NCBI GenBank assembly: GCA_905215765.1
Contig: CAJMRP010000025.1
Span: 1-19,748, forward strand
Source of the DNA: an uncultured bacterium
Lineage (GTDB): Bacteria > Actinomycetota > Coriobacteriia > Coriobacteriales > Coriobacteriaceae
DNA: 19,748 nucleotides
Direction of reading: 5' to 3'
The notes below the pieces were generated by a model. That model made no database searches. It was not told the origin of the DNA and worked only from the letters and a program-made list of their open reading frames with translations. The stretch's first letter is position 1. Each line of letters opens with the position of its first letter. This document shows, in pieces, positions 1 through 9,551 of this stretch. Both the position numbers and the translations under genes were made by a program.

Positions 1-93
1 ACCGCAGGAAGCTTGGATACGCCTAGGCGCGGTCCAAGAAATCGTCCGCACCCCCCAGACGACGTTATTTCTCCTCATATGTTCAATAAAAGT

Positions 94-126
94 AGCTCCT
101 AATGGGAACAAATCTCATCAGGAGCT
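94..126 (-). terminator. Imperfect hairpin, possible minus-strand terminator
   Basis: Arms 94-107 and 113-126 pair over 14 positions with one mismatch and one G-T wobble around a 5-nt loop. Read on the minus strand the stem is followed by ACTTTTATTG, a weak T-tract. No clear gene ends into it on the minus strand, so its role is uncertain. Confidence 0.3.
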
Positions 127-247
127 GCTATTTATAGCAAAATAAATGCAACCATAATGGCAACAGTACTCATATTTGCCCTTTTTTGACCACGACCCTC
201 CAGAATAGTCGCTGAGAACGACACTAAATGACAAAATCCGACACTTG

Positions 248-290
248 GACGTTCTTATATGAGTAGCCATTGAAGGACACCTAACGACTA
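248..290. repeat. Decayed copy of the GGACGTTCTT palindromic repeat
   Basis: This segment begins GGACGTTCTTA, as the repeat at 967 does. It continues with scattered substitutions (ATGAGTAG for ATGACTAG, GAAGGAC for AAAGAAC) and ends in CGACTA where the other copy has TGACTA. The right arm has lost most of its pairing with the left. It looks like an old, degenerated member of the same family as the intact copy at 958-1013. Confidence 0.5.
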
Positions 291-295
291 CTCCC

Positions 296-320
296 ATTCG
301 CGACACACTGTGTCGCGAAT
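296..320. repeat. Perfect 12-bp palindrome with 1-nt centre
   Basis: ATTCGCGACACA at 296-307 and TGTGTCGCGAAT at 309-320 are exact reverse complements separated by a single C. It lies a few bases after the decayed repeat copy. There is no T-tract, so a terminator is unlikely. It could be a protein-binding site or another short interspersed palindrome. Confidence 0.6.
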
Positions 321-513
321 TAAGCTGGTCCCATTACCGAAGACCAGTGAGAGTTCATGCCCAGAATCTCGATAGCTTAATAAAGCGCTCCCCTCCGGAA
401 GTTCAATGAGCATCCAAATTCCAAGCTGAAAAGCAAAGGAGTAGCGAAGCCGTCAATGCTCATTTCCTATCGAACAGGCGGGTCAAAACAAGCTAATTAG
501 CCCGATAAACTGC

Positions 514-543
514 TTGTATTTTTGTCTACAAAATTGTATACAA
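514..543 (+). promoter_or_regulatory. Promoter with tandem TTGTnTACAA operator-like boxes
   Basis: A -35 like TTGTAT (514-519) and a -10 like TATACA (537-542) are separated by exactly 17 nt. Two 10-bp near-palindromes, TTGTCTACAA (522-531) and TTGTATACAA (534-543), sit one helical turn apart (12 bp centre to centre). They cover the spacer and the -10. This is the layout expected for autorepression by the ribbon-helix-helix protein encoded just downstream. Binding by that protein is inference. Confidence 0.6.
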
Positions 544-596
544 AAAGAGAATCCGAGAACCGGCGCTCGACATTATGTCGATCGATAGGAGGCGTT

Positions 597-863
597 ATGG
601 ACGCTAAGCAGCTCGAAAAGATGATGGGGTTTGCTCCCGGAGAGTTGGAGAAAGCCGCAGAGGCATACGAAAAAGATGGGTGGCCGAAGGGTCGCACCAT
701 CAAGCTGGGAAGGCCGTCGATCTCTGATGAGCCAAGCGTTGTTTTATCGGCACGTGTGGGTGAATCGGTCCTTGAAGCCTTTGACGCAAAAGCAAAGCGC
801 CATGGGCAAACACGCACGGAGCGACTCAGAGAGCTCATCACGCTCGACGCAATGATTGCCTAG
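597..863 (+). CDS. Small ribbon-helix-helix (CopG-like) DNA-binding protein
   Basis: The protein is 88 aa. The second half, from about residue 47 (SVVLSARVGESVLEAFDAKA and on to RTERLRELI), matches the pattern of ribbon-helix-helix DNA-binding folds: a short alternating beta strand, then two helices with a turn around HGQTRTE. The first half (residues 1-40) is a charged helical stretch ending in a GRPSI linker, as in many antitoxin-type proteins. I chose the ATG at 597 because AGGAGG lies 4 nt upstream. An in-frame TTG at 522 would fall inside the promoter. No toxin-like gene follows, since the next feature is a hairpin and then the convergent dihydrouridine synthase gene. It may therefore be an orphan antitoxin or a stand-alone regulator. 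The tandem boxes over its promoter suggest autoregulation. The fold assignment is from pattern only. Confidence 0.75.
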   Translation: MDAKQLEKMMGFAPGELEKAAEAYEKDGWPKGRTIKLGRPSISDEPSVVLSARVGESVLEAFDAKAKRHGQTRTERLRELITLDAMIA

Positions 864-891
864 ACTCCACTCCCCCGCCGACCCAAACATA

Positions 892-950
892 TACGCCGGC
901 ATCCAAAGTCGACATCTTTCGACATCTTTGGATGCTGGCGTACAGCTTTT
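892..950 (+). terminator. Strong hairpin terminator with tandem 10-mers in its loop
   Basis: Arms 892-908 and 926-942 form a 17-bp stem with one G-T pair, and CAGCTTTTTG follows on the plus strand. It most likely ends the ribbon-helix-helix transcript. The loop contains TCGACATCTT, which is repeated immediately (909-918 and 919-928), the second copy running into the right arm. Confidence 0.6.
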
Positions 951-957
951 TGCAACA

Positions 958-1013
958 TAGTCATTGGGGACGTTCTTAGATGACTAGTCGTTAAAGAACG
1001 TCCCCAATGACTA
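958..1013. repeat. Intact palindromic repeat overlapping the dihydrouridine synthase 3' end
   Basis: TAGTCATTGGGGACGTTCTT at 958-977 is perfectly reverse-complementary to 994-1013. The 16-nt centre contains the palindrome GACTAGTC (982-989). The right arm is coding for the dihydrouridine synthase gene on the minus strand: it supplies the last residues (LVIGDVL), and the stop codon at 991-993 lies in the loop. A degenerate relative lies at about 248-290. Confidence 0.75.
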
Positions 1014-1968
1014 ACTGGCCGTGGAAGCGGGCTTTGGGCGCAAGTGACTGCTCGCGAAAGACGCGCTCGACGGCGGCGCGGTATTCGTCGACCTTTTTGG
1101 TCTTACGTACGAGCTTGTGAACGGTAGCGGGGTCAGCGAAAGCGCACTTGGCGTAGAACCACCACTCCTTCATACGAAAGACCGCGTTACCGCCAATCTC
1201 TTCTGCATAGGCCGCAAACAGCGTGTCGTGGAAACGCTGCAGCTCGGCTGCCGTGGCAGCAGGACCGCCCTTGACCATGCGAGCCAGAGCGGGGTTCGCG
1301 AGCAGGCCACGCCCCAGCATCACATGGCGCGTACCGGGATAGGCCTCCACCAGCGCATCCATATCCTCAAGATCAAAAATGTCGCCGTTGTAGGCGACCG
1401 GAAACGGCGCGCGCTCCAGCGTCTCGCCATAGAACTCCTTGCGCGGCGAGCCCGTATAGCGGTCCTTTTGCACGCGCGGGTGCACAATCAGCTCTGCCAG
1501 CGGCATGCGGCAATATAGATCGAGCACGCGCTCGTATTCGTCGTCGCTCTCCAGCCCCAGCCTGGTCTTGACCGATACCGGCAACGGTGACCGCTCGCAC
1601 ACGTCACTCAAGAACACCTCGAGCTCATCGAGTTTGCGCAGAAAACCCGAGCCCTTGCCCTTGGCGACAACCGTCCCCGAGGGGCAGCCCAGGTTGAGAT
1701 TGACTTCGCGGTAGCCCATGTCAGCGAGCACCTGTGCCGCCCACACAAACTCGTCCGCGTTCTTAGACATCAGCTGAGGCACTACGTTGAGCCCCTGGTT
1801 ATTGGCAGGATCGATCTCCTTAAACGCTTTGCCGCCAAAGCGGTTTCCCACCCGCGGCGGCGGCAAAAACGGCGTGTAGTAGCAGTCGAGCGCACTAAAG
1901 CACTCCGCATGCACGCGACGGAACACATGCCCGGTAATCCCCTCCATAGGGGCCAACGATAGAATCAT
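991..1968 (-). CDS. dus: tRNA-dihydrouridine synthase family protein
   Basis: This 325-aa FMN-dependent enzyme is predicted to reduce uridines in the tRNA D-loop using NADPH. The TIM-barrel motifs appear in order: APMEGIT at residues 6-12 (FMN-binding N-terminus), LNLGCPSG at 91-98 with the presumed catalytic Cys95, SVKTRLG at 132-138 (Lys134), IVHPR at 161-165 (His163), YNGDI at 193-197 and MLGRGLLANP at 217-226. The length fits the family. The start at 1968 puts the first strand directly at the N-terminus, and a weak GAGAAGAG precedes it. The gene lies 52 nt after the ABC transporter stop on the same strand, with a palindrome in the gap. The C-terminal residues VIGDVL are encoded by the palindromic repeat at 958-1013, which suggests the end was replaced or extended by repeat insertion. 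Which uridine is modified cannot be told from sequence. Confidence 0.92.
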   Translation of the reverse strand: MILSLAPMEGITGHVFRRVHAECFSALDCYYTPFLPPPRVGNRFGGKAFKEIDPANNQGLNVVPQLMSKNADEFVWAAQVLADMGYREVNLNLGCPSGTVVAKGKGSGFLRKLDELEVFLSDVCERSPLPVSVKTRLGLESDDEYERVLDLYCRMPLAELIVHPRVQKDRYTGSPRKEFYGETLERAPFPVAYNGDIFDLEDMDALVEAYPGTRHVMLGRGLLANPALARMVKGGPAATAAELQRFHDTLFAAYAEEIGGNAVFRMKEWWFYAKCAFADPATVHKLVRKTKKVDEYRAAVERVFREQSLAPKARFHGQLVIGDVL

Positions 1969-1993
1969 CTACTCTTCTCTCATATCAACGAAC

Positions 1994-2020
1994 GTGACAA
2001 AGGACTGTCCCTTTGTCACA
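1994..2020. repeat. GTGACAAAGG palindrome between the ABC transporter and dus
   Basis: GTGACAAAGG (1994-2003) pairs exactly with CCTTTGTCAC (2010-2019). The inner GGAC/GTCC can extend the stem with one bulged C. It ends one base before the ABC transporter stop codon on the minus strand and has no T-tract, so it is not a standard terminator. It could attenuate or process the transcript between the two genes, or be a second interspersed palindrome family. Confidence 0.55.
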
Positions 2021-5275
<3,255 letters not shown>

Positions 5276-5419
5276 GGACGGCAACCTCTCCCGCGCAGGC
5301 ACCCTGCCCGCTCTCCCCCGCCGTTCGTATTCGACGCGTTTGTCCTACTCTATCCCCATTTTTTGCCGGAGCCAGTGAGGAATGTAGGGAACCGCATCAA
5401 AAAACGAACGGGACGGCGC

Positions 5420-5449
5420 CCAAAAGAAGAGGTCCCGAGCGGGACCTCT
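5420..5449 (-). terminator. Terminator of the redox operon
   Basis: AGAGGTCCC (5428-5436) and GGGACCTCT (5441-5449) form a perfect 9-bp stem with a 4-nt loop. On the minus strand the stem is followed by TCTTTTG. It lies 79 nt past the redoxin stop codon and upstream of the ABC transporter gene, so it separates the two units. Confidence 0.6.
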
Positions 5450-5528
5450 ATATGGTGGAGATTATCTTGAAAGGCAGCGGACTACTCCGCACAGCGGCGC
5501 GCGATCCTCGCCATGCTTTACGCGTTTT

Positions 5529-6500
5529 CTACTGCTCGCTCTTAGCAAGCGCCTGATCGATCAGCTTGTTGAGCGCCTCTCGCTGCTCGGCGGAGTTGAT
5601 GCCGCCCATGATTGGCTCTCCCACGATGTTGCCGTTCTGGTCGATCACGTAGGTGGTCGGGAACGAGTACAAGTTGGAGGTGAACTTGCCGGCCTCGCTA
5701 TCCGACTTGAACCAGATGTTCTTGTACGTCACGCCCTTCTTGCTCAGCACGTCCTTGGCATCTGCAATCTCGCCCTTGTTGCCATCGAGCGTAAAGGAAT
5801 TGACGCCCACGACCTGGCCGCCCTTCTCGGCAAGCTCCTGATTCAGTTTCTCAAGATCGCCCAGCTCGCCCACGCACGGCTTGCAAGTAGTGAACCAGAA
5901 GTTCATGACGGTGACCTTGTTCTTAGAGAACAGCTCGTCGCTGTTCACGTCGTTGCCATCCAGGTCCTTGCCCGTAAAGCTGGGGAACTTCGTCGCCTCG
6001 CTCGAAGCATTGGCACCAGCCGTCATGCCAGCGGTCGAAGCGTCGACGCTCTCGCCTGCACTCGGCGTGCTTCCACAGCCGGGGAACTCCTTCTCCAGGC
6101 TCTCGAGCTTGTCCTCGATCTCCTTAATCTGCTGTGCACCGGCCTTGAGTGTCTTAAGCTCATCCGCCGTGAACTCATCCTTGGCACCGTCGATGGTCTT
6201 GAGCAGAAAATCGCCGTAATTGCTGCCGTCCTCAATCATTGCCGAGTCTTTATTTGCTGCATTGAATACCTTTTCCCACAGCGCGTTATCACTCGAAAAG
6301 ATCTCGTTCTCCTTCTGCATGAGCTTCGCATACAGCTCGGCGGCCTCGTCGGCATTGGCCGGCTTCTGCGCAGTGAGTTCTGCGATCTTAGGATCGGAGC
6401 CCGCAGATTCGCTCGCATTGCCACCGGGTGACGAACACGCCACAAGACACAAGGCCAGCACCGGCACCATAAACAGGGCCGCAATCTTAGAAAGCTTCAT
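5529..6500 (-). CDS. TlpA-like redoxin lipoprotein
   Basis: This 323-aa exported thiol-disulfide protein begins with a lipoprotein signal (hydrophobic residues 6-21, lipobox LVAC, lipidated Cys22) and a Ser/Gly/Ala linker. A helical, Glu/Lys-rich region (about 35-140) is followed by a thioredoxin-fold domain (about 172-323). The active site is FWFTTCKPC, with Cys206 and Cys209, and a cis-proline motif FPTTYVID follows. Such proteins reduce or oxidise thiols on the outer face of the membrane. I chose the ATG at 6500 because GGAGG lies 7 nt upstream. The ATG two codons earlier sits too close to it. It is the last gene of the operon, 29 nt after the 4Fe-4S membrane protein, which may supply its electrons (inference). 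The extra N-terminal helical domain makes it longer than a plain TlpA (about 180 aa). Confidence 0.88.
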   Translation of the reverse strand: MKLSKIAALFMVPVLALCLVACSSPGGNASESAGSDPKIAELTAQKPANADEAAELYAKLMQKENEIFSSDNALWEKVFNAANKDSAMIEDGSNYGDFLLKTIDGAKDEFTADELKTLKAGAQQIKEIEDKLESLEKEFPGCGSTPSAGESVDASTAGMTAGANASSEATKFPSFTGKDLDGNDVNSDELFSKNKVTVMNFWFTTCKPCVGELGDLEKLNQELAEKGGQVVGVNSFTLDGNKGEIADAKDVLSKKGVTYKNIWFKSDSEAGKFTSNLYSFPTTYVIDQNGNIVGEPIMGGINSAEQREALNKLIDQALAKSEQ

Positions 6501-6529
6501 AGTCATTCCTCCGTTTTGTCGAAGCTTGT

Positions 6530-7432
6530 TTACTTTTTATCAGCGGTCAAGGGAAGCTTTTCCGCCGACACATCCAGGCCATAGCGATAGCTGATGGCAT
6601 CGACGGGACAGGCCCCAATGCACTTTCCGCACCGGATGCATTCGGCATGATTGGGTGCGCGGACCACATCAACGTCCATCTGACAAACCTTTGAGCACTT
6701 GCCGCACGAGACACATTTGCATGCGTCAACCCGAATCCCCAGTAGGGACACCCTATTCATAAGCGCATAGAATGCACCGAGTGGACAAATCCATTTGCAG
6801 AAGGGGCGGTAGAACAAAACACTCAGCACTACCACGGCAATGAGAACGGCAAGTTTCCAAGTAAAGAGATGTCCCAACGCAGATCGAATGCCGGCGTTGG
6901 CAATGGCCAGTGGAATGGCGCCCTCGAGTACGCCCTGCGGACAGATGTACTTACAAAAGAACGGGTCGCCCATGCCCACGTCGTTAACCACCAAGACGGG
7001 CAGCAGCACCACGGCAAACAGCAGCACGACGTACTTGATGTACGTGAGCGGCTTGAGCTTTTTCGTGGAGAACTTTTTGCCGGGAATCTTATGAAGCAGC
7101 TCCTGCAGCCAGCCAAACGGGCATAGAAAGCCGCATACAAAGCGTCCCAGCAGCACGCCGAGCAAAATGAGCGTACCGGTGACGTAGTAAGAAAAGTTGA
7201 ACTTGGATGAACCCACCACCGACTGGAACGACCCGATGGGGCACGCACCCGATGCCGCGGGGCACGAATAGCAATTAAGTCCAGGTACGCAGACTGTTTT
7301 TCCCGCGCCCTGATAGATGCCGCCTTTGGCAAAGTTTGGCAGGTGAATATTGGTGACCAGCGTCGCCGCCGCCTGAATGAATCCGCGAAATCGGGCCAAA
7401 ACATGCGACGCAGTGTTTTCTCTTTTATCCAA
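6530..7432 (-). CDS. Polytopic 4Fe-4S membrane protein (NapH/CcoG-like)
   Basis: This predicted 300-aa membrane electron carrier has a Cys-rich segment with CVPGLNCYSCP at about 48-58 and GACPIG near 62-67. Membrane helices alternate with CGFLCP (100-105), CKYICP (160-165) and CKWICP (212-217). Two C-terminal ferredoxin-type clusters follow, CKCVSCGKCSKVC (238-250) and CIRCGKCIGACP (265-276). The order matches the NapH/CcoG/YccM family, which passes electrons across the membrane. I chose the TTG at 7432: it overlaps the stop of the upstream peptide gene (GGATAA/TTGGATAA) by 8 nt, which implies translational coupling. GGAG lies 10 nt upstream. The frame is open further up, but that part is coding for the CXXC peptide in another frame. 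Together with the redoxin it likely forms an envelope reducing pathway. The exact partner is inferred. Confidence 0.85.
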   Translation of the reverse strand: MDKRENTASHVLARFRGFIQAAATLVTNIHLPNFAKGGIYQGAGKTVCVPGLNCYSCPAASGACPIGSFQSVVGSSKFNFSYYVTGTLILLGVLLGRFVCGFLCPFGWLQELLHKIPGKKFSTKKLKPLTYIKYVVLLFAVVLLPVLVVNDVGMGDPFFCKYICPQGVLEGAIPLAIANAGIRSALGHLFTWKLAVLIAVVVLSVLFYRPFCKWICPLGAFYALMNRVSLLGIRVDACKCVSCGKCSKVCQMDVDVVRAPNHAECIRCGKCIGACPVDAISYRYGLDVSAEKLPLTADKK

Positions 7433-7574
7433 TTCCGATACACTCCAAGCACAGCCTAATCGCTTTGGCCAGCACGGCATCCGCCTCGCCACGCATAACG
7501 CCAAAGCACACCATGGCAATTCCGACGATCAACAAAGCGACCTGTACCACGGGTTTTACCGCTTTGAACAACAC
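7425..7574 (-). CDS. CD1871A-type CXXC small membrane protein
   Basis: This 49-aa protein starts at GTG 7574, with AAAGGAG 7 nt upstream. A single membrane segment (about residues 8-27, QVALLIVGIAMVCFGVM) is followed by a short helix and the C-terminal signature CLECIGIG, with the CXXC pair Cys42 and Cys45. Length, membrane segment and terminal CLECIGIG match my memory of the CD1871A family of CXXC-containing peptides, which are often found beside 4Fe-4S membrane proteins and redoxins. That recognition is from memory and not verified. It is first in the operon and overlaps the 4Fe-4S gene by 8 nt. Its role is unknown. A redox or metal-cluster helper for the neighbouring membrane protein is plausible. 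Confidence 0.8.
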   Translation of the reverse strand: MLFKAVKPVVQVALLIVGIAMVCFGVMRGEADAVLAKAIRLCLECIGIG

Positions 7575-7661
7575 GACCACTCCTTTCGTTACGCGACCAT
7601 TGGACCATATCGGCTATAAAATCCGTGTTAAGCGCGATTTGAAATGTGCAAGGAGACTGTT
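7575..7661. promoter_or_regulatory. Divergent promoter region, redox operon and two-component system
   Basis: This 87-bp region separates the minus-strand redox operon from the plus-strand regulator pair. For the operon, TTAACA (minus, 7626-7631) and TATGGT (minus, 7604-7609) are spaced by 16 nt. For the regulator I see only a TATAAA at 7615-7620 without a good -35. The two promoters would overlap, so one regulator bound here could affect both directions. Confidence 0.4.
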
Positions 7662-8336
7662 ATGCGTATTTTGATCGTCGAGGACGAGCGGGCGCTGTGT
7701 GACGCAATCGCGCGCAGCTTGCGAAACTTGGCGTACAGCGTCGACTGCTGTCACGACGGACAGGAGGCGCTCGACCTACTGGACGTTGAGGCCTTCGACC
7801 TCGTGGTACTCGACCTCAACCTTCCCCGCATCGACGGCATGACCGTACTCAGGGAACTTAGGAAAACTGACTGCGAGACTAAGGTACTGATTCTGTCCGC
7901 ACGTGGCGAAGTATCAGATAAAGTCGCCGGACTCGATGCCGGCGCCAACGATTACCTCACCAAGCCGTTTCATCTGGACGAGCTTGCGGCAAGGATTCGC
8001 AGCCTTACCCTCAGACGCTTTACACAAAGTGACATAGTATTAACCTGCGGAAAGCTCCGCTTTGACACCAAGGCGCGCATCGCTTCCGTGGACAGTGAGG
8101 CTTTATCTCTTACGCGCAAGGAAACGGGAATCTTGGAATACCTGATGCTTAATCAGGGGCGTCCGGTAAGTCAAGAGGAGCTTATCGAGCACGTTTGGGA
8201 TAGCAGCGTGAACAGCTTTAGCAACGCAACCCGCGTTCACATCTCGTCGCTCCGCAAAAAGCTACGCAGCGCTTTGGGATACGACCCGATTCGCAATCGG
8301 ATTGGAGAGGGCTACGTTATGGAGGATAGCGAATGA
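7662..8336 (+). CDS. OmpR-family response regulator
   Basis: This 224-aa protein has a receiver domain (1-115) with the acidic pair Glu7/Asp8, phosphoacceptor Asp51 (VVLDLNLP), Ser79 and Lys101 (LTKPF). A C-terminal winged-helix domain (about 128-222) contains LTRKETGILEYLMLNQGRPV and the recognition region ATRVHISSLRKKLR, as in the OmpR/PhoB class. I chose the ATG at 7662 because AAGGAG lies 6 nt upstream. The ATG at 7644 has no such site. The stop overlaps the kinase start (ATGA), so the two are translationally coupled. Its position head-to-head with the redox operon suggests that operon as a target (inference). Confidence 0.93.
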   Translation: MRILIVEDERALCDAIARSLRNLAYSVDCCHDGQEALDLLDVEAFDLVVLDLNLPRIDGMTVLRELRKTDCETKVLILSARGEVSDKVAGLDAGANDYLTKPFHLDELAARIRSLTLRRFTQSDIVLTCGKLRFDTKARIASVDSEALSLTRKETGILEYLMLNQGRPVSQEELIEHVWDSSVNSFSNATRVHISSLRKKLRSALGYDPIRNRIGEGYVMEDSE

Positions 8337-9484
8337 AAAGGCTTTCTCTGCAATGGCGCATAACGATTATGACGGCACTGCTCACGTGTGCAGCATGCGT
8401 GCTGACAAACTGCCTGGTCGGCTATACGGGCATGCGCTACATGGATGCCATCGGCAGCAACATCTCGGCTTTTAACGCAACCGGCGAAAATTCGCCCCAG
8501 GCGTTCGACCCAACGAAAGCGACCCCCGATGACAAGGTCACGATCGTCGTAAACGACGCACAGGAGTCTTTTGGCACGACAACCTGGCGCATCACGGCTG
8601 GAGTCACACTCCTTGGCGGCGTGCTGGCATACTTTGTAAGCGGCCGTGCGCTCAAACCGCTACGGGCTTTTGCCGCCCAGGTTGAGCGTGTACAGCCTGA
8701 CAACCTAAGCGAAATCAGACTCAGTGAAGATGTGCCCACCGAGCTACAGCGATGCAGCGCCTCTTTCAACGACATGATCGCCCGTCTTGGCGAAGGGTTC
8801 TCTGCACAGCGTCAGTTTACCGGCAACGCCGCACACGAGCTGCGCACCCCGCTCGCCCTTATGCAAGCACAGATTGAACTATTCATCTCCGAGCACTCCG
8901 GTTTGCAACCCGAAACAGCCGAGCTGCTCGGCCTGCTACAAGAACAAACCGAGCGCATGTCTCGAATGACCAAGGTATTACTCGAGATGAGTGAGCTCCG
9001 CAGCGTTCCTTGCGAGGACGATGTTGAACTTGGTCCCTTGTCCGAAGAGGTCCTCACCGACCTTGCGCCACTTGCCGAGAATAAGGACGTAACCCTCGAT
9101 TGCGCCGGAGACGCTTTGACAATCGGAAGTGATACGCTCCTCTATCGGCTGGTGTTCAATCTGGTCGAAAACGCCATCCGTTACAGTCGCTCCGGCTCGA
9201 CTGTCAATGTCTCCATCAGCGACAGCGACAGCCACGTGCTCCTGCGAGTCAAAGATGAGGGCCCGGGAATACCCAAGCAGTACCGAGAGAGCATCTTCCA
9301 GCCGTTCTTTCGTCTAGACAAATCCCGCAGCAGGGCATACGGCGGCGCAGGACTCGGGCTAGCGCTTGTTTGGGAGATTGCAGCACTTCACGGTGGCACG
9401 GTAGAGGTCGAAACAAGTTCCGAGAACGGGACTACCATGCTCGTAAGCCTTCCAAAACGATCCGCAGCGTTAACCGAACAGTAA
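8333..9484 (+). CDS. Sensor histidine kinase
   Basis: This 383-aa membrane kinase has TM1 at about residues 10-32, a short external loop of about 55 residues (35-85), and TM2 at about 86-104. A HAMP linker (about 105-155) follows. The HisKA helix has phosphorylated His168 in NAAHELRTPLAL. The ATPase domain shows an N box around LVFNLVENAIRY (Asn276, Asn280), a G1 box KDEGPGIP (307-314), FFRLDKSRS (F box) and GGAGLGLALV (G2 box). It is the cognate partner of the regulator it overlaps by 4 nt. The small external loop suggests sensing within or near the membrane. The signal is not evident, though the divergent redox operon makes envelope redox state a reasonable guess. Confidence 0.93.
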   Translation: MKRLSLQWRITIMTALLTCAACVLTNCLVGYTGMRYMDAIGSNISAFNATGENSPQAFDPTKATPDDKVTIVVNDAQESFGTTTWRITAGVTLLGGVLAYFVSGRALKPLRAFAAQVERVQPDNLSEIRLSEDVPTELQRCSASFNDMIARLGEGFSAQRQFTGNAAHELRTPLALMQAQIELFISEHSGLQPETAELLGLLQEQTERMSRMTKVLLEMSELRSVPCEDDVELGPLSEEVLTDLAPLAENKDVTLDCAGDALTIGSDTLLYRLVFNLVENAIRYSRSGSTVNVSISDSDSHVLLRVKDEGPGIPKQYRESIFQPFFRLDKSRSRAYGGAGLGLALVWEIAALHGGTVEVETSSENGTTMLVSLPKRSAALTEQ

Positions 9485-9551
9485 AACGAAAGGGGTCCCG
9501 AGCAACAGGAGTACAATTGCTGCATTGTTGCCACCTGATGGGAGATGGAAG

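Larger units (their letters stand above)
1..596. other. Gene-poor left flank with palindromes and a decayed repeat
   Basis: I see no convincing gene in this stretch. It is more AT-rich than the rest of the window. It contains an imperfect hairpin at 94-126, a degenerate copy of the palindromic repeat found at 958-1013 (about 248-290), a perfect 12-bp palindrome at 296-320, and the promoter/operator region of the ribbon-helix-helix gene at 514-543. A short minus-strand frame is open from an ATG at 78 to the left edge (26 codons). It lacks a good ribosome binding site and may be the start or an internal part of something outside the window. Confidence 0.6.

Noticed and set aside
1..78. Minus-strand frame open to the left edge
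   Set aside because: Only 26 codons, no upstream ribosome binding site and no recognisable domain; kept only as a note in the flank entry.
118..306. 62-codon minus-strand frame in the left flank
   Set aside because: It begins inside the 12-bp palindrome, spans the decayed repeat, has no ribosome binding site and its composition resembles no protein; best read as chance.
5450..5528. Possible tRNA-like segment after the redox operon terminator
   Set aside because: I could not build a cloverleaf; no T-loop or anticodon stem with proper spacing.
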